A stretch of 51,305 nt of DNA from contig NZ_SDEA01000013.1 in NCBI RefSeq assembly GCF_004522155.1, positions 33,254 to 84,558 on the forward strand, written 5' to 3'. The stretch is from Paracoccus luteus (lineage in GTDB: Bacteria; Pseudomonadota; Alphaproteobacteria; Rhodobacterales; Rhodobacteraceae). Below, one piece after another: positions 42,176 to 49,513 of this stretch (its first letter is position 1; each line of letters begins with the position of its first letter). Position numbers and translations under genes: made by a program. The notes under the pieces were generated by a model. It saw nothing but the letters and a program-made list of their open reading frames with translations, made no database searches and was not told the DNA's origin.

Positions 42176-43016
42176 GGGTCCGTGGACATTCACTTCGCGG
42201 CGATGATGGTCGCCACGAGGTGCCAGTTAGCAGCGTAACTGCAAGCGGTCTTTTCATAGCGCGTGGCGATGGCCCGGAACTCCTTGATCTTCGCGAAGAA
42301 GTTCTCGATCAGATGTCGCCATTTATAGACATGCCGGTCGTGGTCGCGCTTGATCTTGCGGTTCGCTCTCGGTGGAATGACTGCGCTCGCGCCGCGCATA
42401 TCCAACTCAGCAAGCAGCCAATCGGCATCGAAGGCCTTGTCGGCCAGAAGTGCATCGAAGGCCACGTCCTCGATCAGCGGTGCGACGCCTTTCAGGTCGT
42501 GGGCCTGACCCGGCAGGAGAACAAGGTCGAACAGGTTCCCGAGAGCATCGACCAAGGCCACGATCTTGGTGGTCAGTCCGCCGCGCGAGCGCCCGATGGC
42601 CTGAGCGTGAGTCCCCCCCTTGCGCCGCTCGCCTTCTGGTGAGCCTGGACGATGGTGCCGTCGATCAGCGCATATTCGAAGTCTGGCTCACCGCGGATCT
42701 CTTTGAAAAGGCGCTCGAAAACACCCCCCTTGGCCCATCTGCGAAAACGGCGGAACACACTGTTCCAGTTCCCGAATTCCGACGGCAGATCCCGCCAGGG
42801 CAGACCGGTTCGCACCCGCCAGAGAACAGCCTCCAGGAACAGGCGATTGTCCCTGCCCGTCACGCCGCTATCGCTCTTTTTGCCGGGAAGGTGGGGTTCA
42901 AGACGCATCCAAACCTCATCCGTCACCACAAATCGCTGCTCGTCCATTCAGACCTCCCTTTGGGAAGTCTGAATCAGAAATCAACCGGGGTGGGAATCCC
43001 GAATGTCCACGGACCC
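42176..43016 (-). mobile_element. IS5-family (IS427-type) insertion sequence, 841 bases
   Basis: Bounded by 16-base perfect terminal inverted repeats, GGGTCCGTGGACATTC at 42176-42191 and its complement at 43001-43016. The flanks read C-TA | element | TA-G, the CTAG target with TA duplication typical of the IS427 group. It contains a two-frame transposase. Intact ends suggest a recent insertion. Confidence 0.92.
42190..42947 (-). CDS. IS427-type transposase in two frames
   Basis: The first frame (ATG 42947, MDEQRFVVTDEVWMRLEPHL) carries the helix-turn-helix and the first catalytic Asp (EYALIDGTIVQAHQKASGAR). The second frame continues as THAQAIGRSRGGLTTKIVAL and VDALGNLFDLVLLPGQ, with the second Asp in LLADKAFDADWLL and the Glu of the DDE triad in HLIENFFAKIKEFRAIATR. 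The join falls at a seven-G run (minus strand, about 42607-42613), where ribosomal slippage is known for this group. The full product would be about 250 residues. Confidence 0.88.
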
Positions 43017-43124
43017 TAGACAATTCAGAAGAAGACAAACAGATCGGCCACAAAGCGCAGCGCTCGGTCGTGCAGGTGATGCCAACTCGGGGTAGCGCGC
43101 AGGATTCATTGCCGAACTAGATCG

Positions 43125-43769
43125 TCAGCCGAACCGAGCGCCGCCGCAGGTAAAGGTGTAGTCGTTTGCGGTGATGGCCTCATCGACCGCCTCGTCCGAG
43201 GTCAGGCATTCGTATTCGCGTTCAAGCTGGCGATAGAGCCAGCAGGCGAGATCGCGCAGCGCCTCGGTGACGATATCCTCGGCATCTGCGGTCATGTCCT
43301 GCCAGGTCGGGCTGTCGCGGGTGACGGAGATCGCCATGCAATATTCGTGTTGGTAGTGCCCGCGATGGGTTGCCTCGGCACGAAGCTGGTAGAAATTCCG
43401 CCGCTGCACCGCCTGGAGGGCGTCTGCGATGCCGTGCAGCGTGGTATCCTGCGGCGCGTAGGCTCGGATCGCGGCCGAGGCGTTCTTCCGGTAGGAATAA
43501 TAGCCCTCGAAGCAGGCGCCATCGCCTTGCGACCAGAAGCCTGAGAAGAAGATGCAGGGCTTCTGTCGCGATCCGCCTCCCATGAGACTGACGGAGCGGG
43601 TCTTGAAGACGACGCCGAGGATTTCCGCGATCTGATGGAAATCCTCATAGACGGCATCATGCCAGTCGTAGTCGAAGCCGCCCTCGCGATACCACGCACG
43701 AGCCTTGTCCTTCGCCTCGTCGGAAAGCTCGGCGAGCCGATAGACGGTGGTTTCTATGACTTCAGGCAT
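43125..43769 (-). CDS. Conserved element protein (antitoxin-like by family naming)
   Basis: A 214-residue soluble protein from ATG 43769: MPEVIETTVYRLAELSDEAK, then KDKARAWYREGGFDYDWHDA, LMGGGSRQKPCIFFSGFWSQ, GDGACFEGYYSYRKNA. I have seen relatives labelled antitoxin of a stability system, but no toxin gene is adjacent and no toxin-antitoxin domain is visible, so this name should not be trusted. It overlaps the upstream gene by eight bases. Its 3' neighbour is the insertion sequence. Confidence 0.7.
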   Translation of the reverse strand: MPEVIETTVYRLAELSDEAKDKARAWYREGGFDYDWHDAVYEDFHQIAEILGVVFKTRSVSLMGGGSRQKPCIFFSGFWSQGDGACFEGYYSYRKNASAAIRAYAPQDTTLHGIADALQAVQRRNFYQLRAEATHRGHYQHEYCMAISVTRDSPTWQDMTADAEDIVTEALRDLACWLYRQLEREYECLTSDEAVDEAITANDYTFTCGGARFG

Positions 43770-44178
43770 AGGGGTCGCCTCCGTCCACGACGATCTCCAG
43801 CCAACTGCCGCTGTAGATCCAGTCCACCGTCTCGCCGGTGGCGAGATCGAGGACATGCGCGCCGCCGCCAAAGGCGTTGACCCGGGCTTGCGAACAGGTC
43901 GTGGCATACTGGAAGCCCCATAGTCCGGTCAGGCCGAACGCGGCAGCGCAGCGTTTGACGAACTGGATCACATGCTCGGGGTCGCCGGTCTCATCATCGC
44001 GCATCCAGAGCTGGGTGCCGCCATGCTCGGGCTGGATCGACAGGAGGAATCCTTCCGAGGGAGGATCTTCGGCGGCGTTTTCCGCCGACAATGCGTTGTA
44101 GAGGTCGAGCGCGCGGGCGGCGTTTTCCGGGGTGCCTACGTCGAGCAGGCAGGAGAAATGGGTGAAATAGTTGGCCAT
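43762..44178 (-). CDS. Conserved hypothetical protein
   Basis: A 138-residue acidic protein (MANYFTHFSCLLDVGTPENA; EGFLLSIQPEHGGTQLWMRD; YSGSWLEIVVDGGDPYA). There is no signal peptide or membrane helix and I do not recognise the family. It is preceded by a hairpin and the TTTCTCGTTTCAGGAG leader shared with the genes at 46316 and 46652, and it overlaps the next gene, so the two are translated together. Confidence 0.7.
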   Translation of the reverse strand: MANYFTHFSCLLDVGTPENAARALDLYNALSAENAAEDPPSEGFLLSIQPEHGGTQLWMRDDETGDPEHVIQFVKRCAAAFGLTGLWGFQYATTCSQARVNAFGGGAHVLDLATGETVDWIYSGSWLEIVVDGGDPYA

Positions 44179-44184
44179 GTCGGG

Positions 44185-44219
44185 CTCCTGAAACGAGAAA
44201 GCCCGGCGCGAGGCCGGGC
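44185..44219 (-). promoter_or_regulatory. Hairpin plus TTTCTCGTTTCAGGAG leader (type C, copy 1)
   Basis: Minus strand: stem GCCCGGC / GCCGGGC (44201-44219), then TTTCTCGTTTCAGGAG (44185-44200) ending in the ribosome-binding site of the gene starting at 44178. The stem and following T-rich segment could terminate the upstream transcript while the rest is a leader. Copies stand at 46589 and 47138. Confidence 0.6.
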
Positions 44220-44238
44220 GTGGATGTGGAAGAAGGTG

Positions 44239-44796
44239 TCAGGCGGCCTGCGGCAGACGCAGAAGGTCCGCGGCGGTCTCGCGCCAATAGGGATCGACCA
44301 GCCGCGCCTCGAGGAGGCTGGCGCGATAACGATGATCGCGGGCCGCCCTGTGATCACACCGACCGGAGGCGGCAAAGGCCAGCCCGCGCAAGCGGCTGGC
44401 TTCGGTGACGATGCGGCGGGCCTCCGCGTCTGAGGCGACCGGCTGCCGCCAGAGGATAATTCCAGCCCGGATCTCTCCAGCGAGAACCAGACCGAGATCG
44501 CCATCCTGAATGGTGATCACGCGCGGGCGAAAGCGCAGCGTGTCATCCGTGCTGACGCGAATGTCGCCGCGCGCGACGCGCTGGCTGGCAAGGATCATGG
44601 CCTCTTCGGCGGATGCGGATTGGCCGATGATGACCGTGCGGTCGATTTCATCGGCGCCGTCGAGGCCCTCGTAACCGGCGGTGCCGATGCAGGTGAGGCG
44701 TAGCGGCAGCTTCTGCGCATGGCGTAGCCGGGGCAGCACCTCGCGCGTGATGATGTCGCCGATGGCGGTAAAGCCGGGCTGGTGGGAAAGGGTCAT
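44239..44796 (-). CDS. Conserved hypothetical protein with a structured leader
   Basis: A 185-residue protein (MTLSHQPGFTAIGDIITREV; LRLTCIGTAGYEGLDGADEI; LVLAGEIRAGIILWRQPVAS). No domain is recognised; the C-terminal third is basic and helical. It is preceded by a type A nested hairpin leader (44801-44878), the same design as in front of the parB-like and ardC genes, which suggests shared control with those establishment genes. Confidence 0.7.
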   Translation of the reverse strand: MTLSHQPGFTAIGDIITREVLPRLRHAQKLPLRLTCIGTAGYEGLDGADEIDRTVIIGQSASAEEAMILASQRVARGDIRVSTDDTLRFRPRVITIQDGDLGLVLAGEIRAGIILWRQPVASDAEARRIVTEASRLRGLAFAASGRCDHRAARDHRYRASLLEARLVDPYWRETAADLLRLPQAA

Positions 44797-44800
44797 GGGG

Positions 44801-44878
44801 CTTGCTCCACGACGGGCGGCGGAAGCCTCTCTTCCGCCCGCAACCCGTCACGGCCAACCGGCCCGCCTCTCACTCTCC
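44801..44878 (-). promoter_or_regulatory. Type A nested-hairpin leader, copy 1
   Basis: On the minus strand: GAGAGTGAGAGG (about 44866-44877), outer arm GACGGG (44844-44849), inner stem CGGAAG, loop AGAGG, CTTCCG (44820-44836), outer arm CCCGTC (44811-44816), then GTGGAG as ribosome-binding site about ten bases before ATG 44796. Stems differ from the other copies by paired changes; the loop does not. Confidence 0.7.
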
Positions 44879-44892
44879 GTTGTCGGGGTGGA

Positions 44893-45260
44893 TCAGCACC
44901 ATGGTTCGCGGCGGCCCGCCCAGGTTCGGGCCAGTCCCTCGCCGACGAGAATGTCTCCGACATCCCGGCCCTCGACGCGGATCGCCGCCAGGGTCCGGCC
45001 ATAGCGGTCGGTGCCCTGGCGCAGGATTTCGACACGGCGGCCTTTCAGAAGCTCGGCCAGCCTGATCTTCGATTGCAGCGCGAGGCCGGATTCATGCGAG
45101 CATTGCCCCCGATCTCAGGGGCGTCGATGTTGAAGATCCGGACGGCCTCGAATTGCCGCGTCGTGCCCAACCGGATGGAATCGCCGTCCCAGACGCGGAT
45201 TTCGGCGGGTTCGCAGGACGCCGTGCAAAGCAGAACGGAAACGACGATATGGCTGAGCAT
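44893..45260 (-). pseudogene. Thermonuclease-like (SNase) gene with a frameshift
   Basis: From ATG 45260 the product starts with a signal-like or lipoprotein N-terminus (MLSHIVVSVLLCTASCEP) and the SNase strand VWDGDSIRLGTTRQFEAVRI, FNIDAPEIGG. The frame then breaks at a C5/G5 run (45106-45110). A neighbouring frame continues as CSHESGLALQSKIRLAELLK, VEILRQGTDRYGRTLAAIRV, DILVGEGLARTWAGRREPWC, ending at 44893. Together they make a complete SNase domain of about 120 residues with the usual R/E/R region. A one-base change or sequencing error in the run would explain it. Confidence 0.8.
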
Positions 45261-45419
45261 GACGAACGGCTTTCATCTTGAAGGGGCGAAATCGGCGGGA
45301 TCGCCGACGGTTCTTTCCGATGCGGGGCGAGATCGCAATGCGAACCGGCACGCAAGCGGCAATCGGCGGTGATTGACGGGAGAAGGCCCGGCTGCGCCTG
45401 GGGACCGGGCCGTCGGGGT

Positions 45420-45437
45420 GAGGCGCTTTCGCGCCTC
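45420..45437 (-). terminator. Hairpin at the end of the small gene at 45436
   Basis: GAGGCGC, loop TTTC, GCGCCTC (45420-45437), overlapping the stop codon region, followed downstream by a second long palindrome (GGCCCGG / CCGGGCC, about 45385-45411). Probable transcript end. Confidence 0.5.
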
Positions 45438-45600
45438 AGCTCCATGGATCGAGTTCCAGCTTCACCATGTCCTCGTCGCCGTCGAACTCGTCGGCGGGCA
45501 TGGCGGCATGGGTTCCGTCGCCGGCCTGGAACACGACGATCGAGACCATCAGCGTGGAAGCGAGGCTGGCGGCGAAGGCGGTGGCATCTGCATAGGACAT
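45436..45600 (-). CDS. Small conserved protein, 54 residues
   Basis: From ATG 45600 (MSYADATAFAASLASTLMVS), with a good SD (AGGAG) covered by a nested hairpin. It has one hydrophobic segment (ASLASTLMVSIVVFQAG) and an acidic C-terminus (DEFDGDEDMVKLELDPWS), so it may be a small membrane or membrane-associated protein. Function unknown. A fragment of its 3' end is present in inverted orientation at 45943. Confidence 0.6.
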   Translation of the reverse strand: MSYADATAFAASLASTLMVSIVVFQAGDGTHAAMPADEFDGDEDMVKLELDPWS

Positions 45601-45611
45601 GGGTTCCAGCT

Positions 45612-45651
45612 CCTGTCTTTGGAGGCGGGGGACCATCCCCCGCGCGACAGG
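45612..45651 (-). promoter_or_regulatory. RBS-covering nested hairpin (type B, copy 2)
   Basis: Minus strand: outer arm CCTGTC (45646-45651) pairs with GACAGG (45612-45617), which is part of the ACAGGAG ribosome-binding site of the gene starting at 45600. Inside is GCGGGGGA, loop TGG, TCCCCCGC (45625-45643), a perfect eight-base stem. Same plan and loop as the ssb leader with different stem bases. Confidence 0.6.
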
Positions 45652-46022
45652 CGCCCGAAGTGTCTGACCGGATCTGCAATCACCCTCGGGCGTTCGGACT
45701 ATCTCCGAATCCCCGAGGGCGGCACGCTTGCGTAAGCCGACCCCTTGCGGGTTGATTGACGAAGAAACGGTTGGACCAAGGTTCGCGAATGGAAGCGGGG
45801 GATGTTGTTTTGCCTCTGACGGGATGCCGGGAAACCTGTCGCAGATGCCTCGCCGCGCCAGCCTCGTTTCCGGGATGATTTCCCGATGTGTTTCAGGCCG
45901 GGGATGGAATCCGCTGTCCCGCCGCGAGAAGCTGACGGCGCAATGGTGAAGCTGGACCTCGATCCATCGCTGCCTGTGCAGCGATACCCGACGGCACGGT
46001 GCCTAGGCAGGGTGCGCGACGT
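45652..46022. other. Gene-free region with palindromes and an inverted gene fragment
   Basis: About 370 bases. A nested hairpin, CCCTCGGG / CCCGAGGG outside and TTCGGA / TCCGAA inside, lies at 45683-45719. At 45943-45967 a 25-base segment repeats, inverted with one mismatch, the 3' end of the gene at 45436 (45444-45468). No gene is supported. Confidence 0.5.
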
Positions 46023-46319
46023 TCAGTTCCAGAGCCCATCCGCAATCTCGCGGGCGATCATGGCGCGGGCCTTCATCATCACATCGTCGCCGGAGGTGTC
46101 GATATGACCGTAAAACCGCGTCCGCGCGCCATCGGCGGTCCAATCCGCATAGTGGCAGTATTCGCGGGCATCGAGCCGGAAGGCCCGCATGTCCTCGGCC
46201 CAATGCGGTTTCGGCTCAACGACAACGGTGATGCCACCGCGCGTTTCCTCCCAGGGAAGCGACCGCTCCGAGGGGGGATTGCTGCGGTCGTCGGCGAAGA
46301 TTTCATCGACGGTCATCAT
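46023..46319 (-). CDS. Conserved hypothetical protein
   Basis: A 98-residue acidic protein (MMTVDEIFADDRSNPPSERS; EDMRAFRLDAREYCHYADWT; MMKARAMIAREIADGLWN). No signal peptide or known domain. It overlaps the DUF6117-like gene upstream by four bases (ATGA) and is the last gene of that small operon. Confidence 0.65.
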   Translation of the reverse strand: MMTVDEIFADDRSNPPSERSLPWEETRGGITVVVEPKPHWAEDMRAFRLDAREYCHYADWTADGARTRFYGHIDTSGDDVMMKARAMIAREIADGLWN

Positions 46320-46582
46320 GCTGCACCTCCTGTCTCGGGTCGTGTGAGGAAGCCGTTCGGGTTGCCGGGGTCCGGCGGCAGATAGGCGTCATAGGGGTTG
46401 CCATCGGCAAGATGACCGAATGGGGTGAAGACGTAATCCCCGGCCTCGCGGCCTACAGCGCACAGGACGTAGCGCACCTCTTGGGTTTCGGCGTCGAGGC
46501 ATTCCATCAACGCAAGATTACCATCACCGGCAGCGCGCAGCAGCGTGTTGAAATTCGTTCGGACGGGATCGGGAATAGCCAT
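46316..46582 (-). CDS. DUF6117-like small protein
   Basis: An 88-residue protein (MAIPDPVRTNFNTLLRAAGD; NLALMECLDAETQEVRYVLC; FTPFGHLADGNPYDAYLPPD). I recognise the AVGREAGDYVFTPFGHLADG block as DUF6117, a family of unknown function from mobile elements. It has a type C leader with a CAGGAG ribosome-binding site and is coupled by ATGA to the next gene. Confidence 0.75.
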   Translation of the reverse strand: MAIPDPVRTNFNTLLRAAGDGNLALMECLDAETQEVRYVLCAVGREAGDYVFTPFGHLADGNPYDAYLPPDPGNPNGFLTRPETGGAA

Positions 46583-46588
46583 GATGTT

Positions 46589-46630
46589 CTCCTGAAACGA
46601 AAATGGCCCGCCGTCGAAGGACAGCGGGCC
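46589..46630 (-). promoter_or_regulatory. Hairpin plus TTTCGTTTCAGGAG leader (type C, copy 2)
   Basis: Minus strand: stem GGCCCGC / GCGGGCC (46605-46630), then ATTTTCGTTTCAGGAG (46589-46604) before ATG 46582. The stem follows the stop of the gene at 46652 by about 20 bases and is followed by T residues, so it can act as that gene's terminator. Confidence 0.65.
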
Positions 46631-46651
46631 ATGTTGATGGGGTCGCGAGGA

Positions 46652-47128
46652 TCACGCGGCGGCGCGACCCTCGATCGCATCCGCGCCCACTTCGTCGGCC
46701 GTGATCTCTTCAAGTCGGGCGCGACTGTAGCCTTTCTGCGCGAGCCAGAGTTCGGCCGCCTCGCGGCTTTCTGCAAGATGCAGCAGCTCGATGTTTTCGC
46801 CGACATCCTGCAAGACGCGAACCTGGCCGATCTTCGGGCGCTCGATCACCCGGAATCTCAGATCGCTGTCGATGCCGTAGCTGCGCATGACAGTGATGAG
46901 AATGATCCCGTCGCCCCCGAAATCACCCTCATGCAGGGTGAAGGACGGCGGGGCCGAATAGGTTGGGCGCTCGCGGCCCGGCGTCTTCCGCACGAGACGG
47001 CCGACACCGTTGCGGGACTTCCACGCGGCGAGCTTCTTCGTGAAGCGCGCCGGCGGCTTGGGTTGGCCGTCGCTGTAGGCCACGAGCGAACCGAGCGGCG
47101 CGATGTCGAAGATGAGGGAAGCGGTCAT
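46652..47128 (-). CDS. Conserved hypothetical protein
   Basis: A 158-residue protein from ATG 47128 (MTASLIFDIAPLGSLVAYSD). The start is fixed by the type C leader with CAGGAG 11 bases upstream. The first part is basic (PPARFTKKLAAWKSRNGVGR), the rest has alternating strands (SFTLHEGDFGGDGIILITVM) and an acidic C-terminal helix (LEEITADEVGADAIEG). I do not recognise the family. Confidence 0.7.
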   Translation of the reverse strand: MTASLIFDIAPLGSLVAYSDGQPKPPARFTKKLAAWKSRNGVGRLVRKTPGRERPTYSAPPSFTLHEGDFGGDGIILITVMRSYGIDSDLRFRVIERPKIGQVRVLQDVGENIELLHLAESREAAELWLAQKGYSRARLEEITADEVGADAIEGRAAA

Positions 47129-47137
47129 GAAGCTGGT

Positions 47138-47174
47138 CTCCTGAAACGAAAATGGCCCGGCGGGGAGCCGGGCC
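47138..47174 (-). promoter_or_regulatory. Hairpin plus TTTCGTTTCAGGAG leader (type C, copy 3)
   Basis: Minus strand: stem GGCCCGGC, loop TCCCC, GCCGGGCC (47154-47174), then ATTTTCGTTTCAGGAG (47138-47153). The perfect eight-base stem plus T-rich tail probably ends the parB-like transcript; the remainder forms the leader of the gene starting at 47128. Confidence 0.65.
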
Positions 47175-47229
47175 TTGGAGTGGAAGGGGAAGGAAAACGG
47201 GGCGACTGGGGCCGCCCCGCGGGGATGAG

Positions 47230-49380
47230 TCACTCGGCGGCGACGAGGGCGGTCGCATCCGTATCGGGTGCAACCTCTTCATCGTCCCCGGCCAGGAAGT
47301 CGGGCAGTGCCACGCCGTCCTCGTCCTGATCGGTCGCGCCATCCACCGCCTGCGCGTCCATGGCAGGACGCAGCGGTTCCGGCAGCCAGCCGGTATCGGC
47401 CAGAAGCCTTTCGGCCTCCTTCGCCATATCGCCCTTCTTGAGGTGGGCGATGAGATCGGCGGCGCGGTCACCCGCACCCTCGCGCACCGCTTCGAGGATT
47501 CGGGTCTTGGTGACACGGCCGAGGTAGTTCTCGACCGTGGGTTTCCAGCCCGCCTCGATGAGATCGAGGCCGGTGGCTTGGGCAAGCCGTTCCGCCTCGG
47601 CCATGCGGCGATCGAGACCGTGCTGCGAAATGCCGTTGCCCGAATAGGGATTGGGCCGCTCGTAGAGGGCGTTGACGCCGAAGCTGACGCAATGGGCGAG
47701 CAGCGCGAGGCGACTCGCATCGTCGAGGCCGTCGATCCAATCCCAGAGGCGCGCATCGTCACTGACGGGAATGTCGCCCCGCCAGGATTCCGCACGTTCG
47801 TCGATCAGCTTCGCGGCGGCGCTGTCCGCGAGCCCGGTCGCGTCGGCCGGGAGGTGGATATGACGCACGGCAGCGTAGAGGCTCGTTCCCGACGTGGAGG
47901 TGCGCTCAAAGGTGTCGAGAACGAGCTTGTGCAGCAGGGCCGTCATGGCGACATGCGGATTCTCGGCGACCGCATTGCGCAGTGCCAGCGTCCGCCAGGC
48001 GGTCAGGTCGATGACCAGCCGCTCGGGCAGCGGCTTGACGGCATCGTCCTCATCATCGTCGCCATCAGGGACCGGCTCGCCGCCGACGGTGATGACAGCG
48101 CGCTGCGCGGCGTCGGGATCGGACGGGTCCGCAGGTTCCCCGGCATTCTCGCCGTCGACAGTCTCCGGTTGCTCGTCCTCGGGGCGAACATAGCCGCTGC
48201 TGATGACCAACTCGCCGTCGCGGTCGATGCTGACGAACACGCCGGCCCGCGCGATGTCCTCCGGGGCGAAGGTGACGGGCCGGTTCTCGAACGCTTCCAG
48301 CTCGGCTTCGATTTCCCCGAGCCGCTGATCGACCTCATCAGGCCATTCCTCGGTATCGGCGTATTGCGATTCGAGTTCGTCGTATTCGTCGCGCAGCGCC
48401 TCGCGGGCGGCCCGCTCCTCGTCGGTCAGCTCCTGGGTCACGCCAACCAATCGGCGCAGGCCGTTGGCATAGCCGTAGGGAAGCTCGACCGAGGCGTCGA
48501 TCCATTTCCAGCCCTGGATCGCGATCTCGTCGGCAACAGAGCGCAGCTTCTCCTCGACCAGACGGTCGAGAAGCGTGACGTCCTGCAACCAGCCGCCGTT
48601 CTCTTCGGAGAAGAGATCGCGCAGCACGGGGCCGCCCGCCGCTTCGTAGGCGTCGATGCCGATGAAGCGGGCACGCTTATCGGCGGCCGGAACCGTAGTC
48701 TCGGTCAGCAGGCTGCGGATCTGCCAGGGCTCCTTCTGCCAGGAATTGCTGATCCGTTCCCAGACCTGCTGCTGACGCTCATGGTCGGGGTTGACGGTGA
48801 AGGCTTCCAGCATCGCCAGCGTCATCTCGTTTTTCGCATAGGCGTCGAGCAGGGACGGCGCGACGGTCGCGAGGCGAAGACGCTGCATGATGTAGCGGGG
48901 CGTGGTCCGCCAGGCATCGGCGATCTCTTCCTTCGACATGCCCATGTCGAACATGCGCTTGAACGCCTTGAACTGGTCGAGCGGATGCAACGCGAGGCGT
49001 AGCAGGTTCTCGGCCAGCGAGTCGTCGACGGCCGAGGTCTTGGCGTCGGCCTTCTTGACGATGCAGGGGATGAGTCCATCGGCCGGGAAACGACCGGCTT
49101 CCACGAGGCGCGCGATGGACCTGTAGCGACGACCGCCGGCGGGGGTCTCGAAATCGCCGGTCTCGTTGCCGTCCTCGTCGAACACGGCGCGGACATTGAG
49201 ACCCTGCACAAGATCCTCGCGGCGCTCGATGTCGTGGGTCAGGTCGTCCAGCCCGGCCTCGACGTCGATCTCGCGCACGTTGTCGGCGGACAGGCGAATG
49301 CGGTTGAAGGGAATGTCTCGCGCCCGCGAGAACTCGATCATCTGGAGGGCGGGCTTCTTTTTCTTGGCAGCTCGGGCCAT
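47230..49380 (-). CDS. ParB/RepB/Spo0J-type nuclease-like protein, 716 residues
   Basis: ATG 49380 gives MARAAKKKKPALQMIEFSRA. Residues about 25-125 are a ParB N-terminal domain (IPFNRIRLSADNVREIDVEA; ETPAGGRRYRSIARLVEAGR, with the GGRRYRS motif), followed by a helix-turn-helix (GMSKEEIADAWRTTPRYIMQ). The remaining 500 residues are unusual for ParB: an acidic coiled region (DEYDELESQYADTEEWPDEV) and a long C-terminal module (ARLWDWIDGLDDASRLALLA). At 716 residues it is more than twice a chromosomal ParB. Such long forms are widespread in elements and may regulate transcription rather than partition. It has a type A leader. Confidence 0.88.
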   Translation of the reverse strand: MARAAKKKKPALQMIEFSRARDIPFNRIRLSADNVREIDVEAGLDDLTHDIERREDLVQGLNVRAVFDEDGNETGDFETPAGGRRYRSIARLVEAGRFPADGLIPCIVKKADAKTSAVDDSLAENLLRLALHPLDQFKAFKRMFDMGMSKEEIADAWRTTPRYIMQRLRLATVAPSLLDAYAKNEMTLAMLEAFTVNPDHERQQQVWERISNSWQKEPWQIRSLLTETTVPAADKRARFIGIDAYEAAGGPVLRDLFSEENGGWLQDVTLLDRLVEEKLRSVADEIAIQGWKWIDASVELPYGYANGLRRLVGVTQELTDEERAAREALRDEYDELESQYADTEEWPDEVDQRLGEIEAELEAFENRPVTFAPEDIARAGVFVSIDRDGELVISSGYVRPEDEQPETVDGENAGEPADPSDPDAAQRAVITVGGEPVPDGDDDEDDAVKPLPERLVIDLTAWRTLALRNAVAENPHVAMTALLHKLVLDTFERTSTSGTSLYAAVRHIHLPADATGLADSAAAKLIDERAESWRGDIPVSDDARLWDWIDGLDDASRLALLAHCVSFGVNALYERPNPYSGNGISQHGLDRRMAEAERLAQATGLDLIEAGWKPTVENYLGRVTKTRILEAVREGAGDRAADLIAHLKKGDMAKEAERLLADTGWLPEPLRPAMDAQAVDGATDQDEDGVALPDFLAGDDEEVAPDTDATALVAAE

Positions 49381-49395
49381 GGTGGTCGTCTCCGC

Positions 49396-49464
49396 GACGG
49401 GCGCCGAGAGCCTCTCTCTCGACCCTAAACCCGTCACGAAGCGAAGCGCCGCCCTCTTACTCTC
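49396..49464 (-). promoter_or_regulatory. Type A nested-hairpin leader, copy 2
   Basis: Minus strand: GAGAGTAAGAG (49454-49464), outer arm GACGGG (49430-49435), inner stem CGAGAG, loop AGAGG, CTCTCG (49405-49421), outer arm CCCGTC (49396-49401), then GCGGAG as ribosome-binding site before ATG 49380. Confidence 0.7.
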
Positions 49465-49513
49465 AGAAGGCAGCGCCATCGCGGTGGCATGAAGGGTCAA
49501 CGACCGGAGCGCA

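Noticed and set aside
43125..44178. Toxin-antitoxin pair
   Set aside because: The name antitoxin is attached to relatives of the gene at 43125, but neither protein shows a toxin or antitoxin domain and both are larger than usual.
47152..49002. Plus-strand open frame of 616 codons opposite the parB-like gene
   Set aside because: Mirror of a gene with clear ParB motifs; the antisense product has no recognisable fold.
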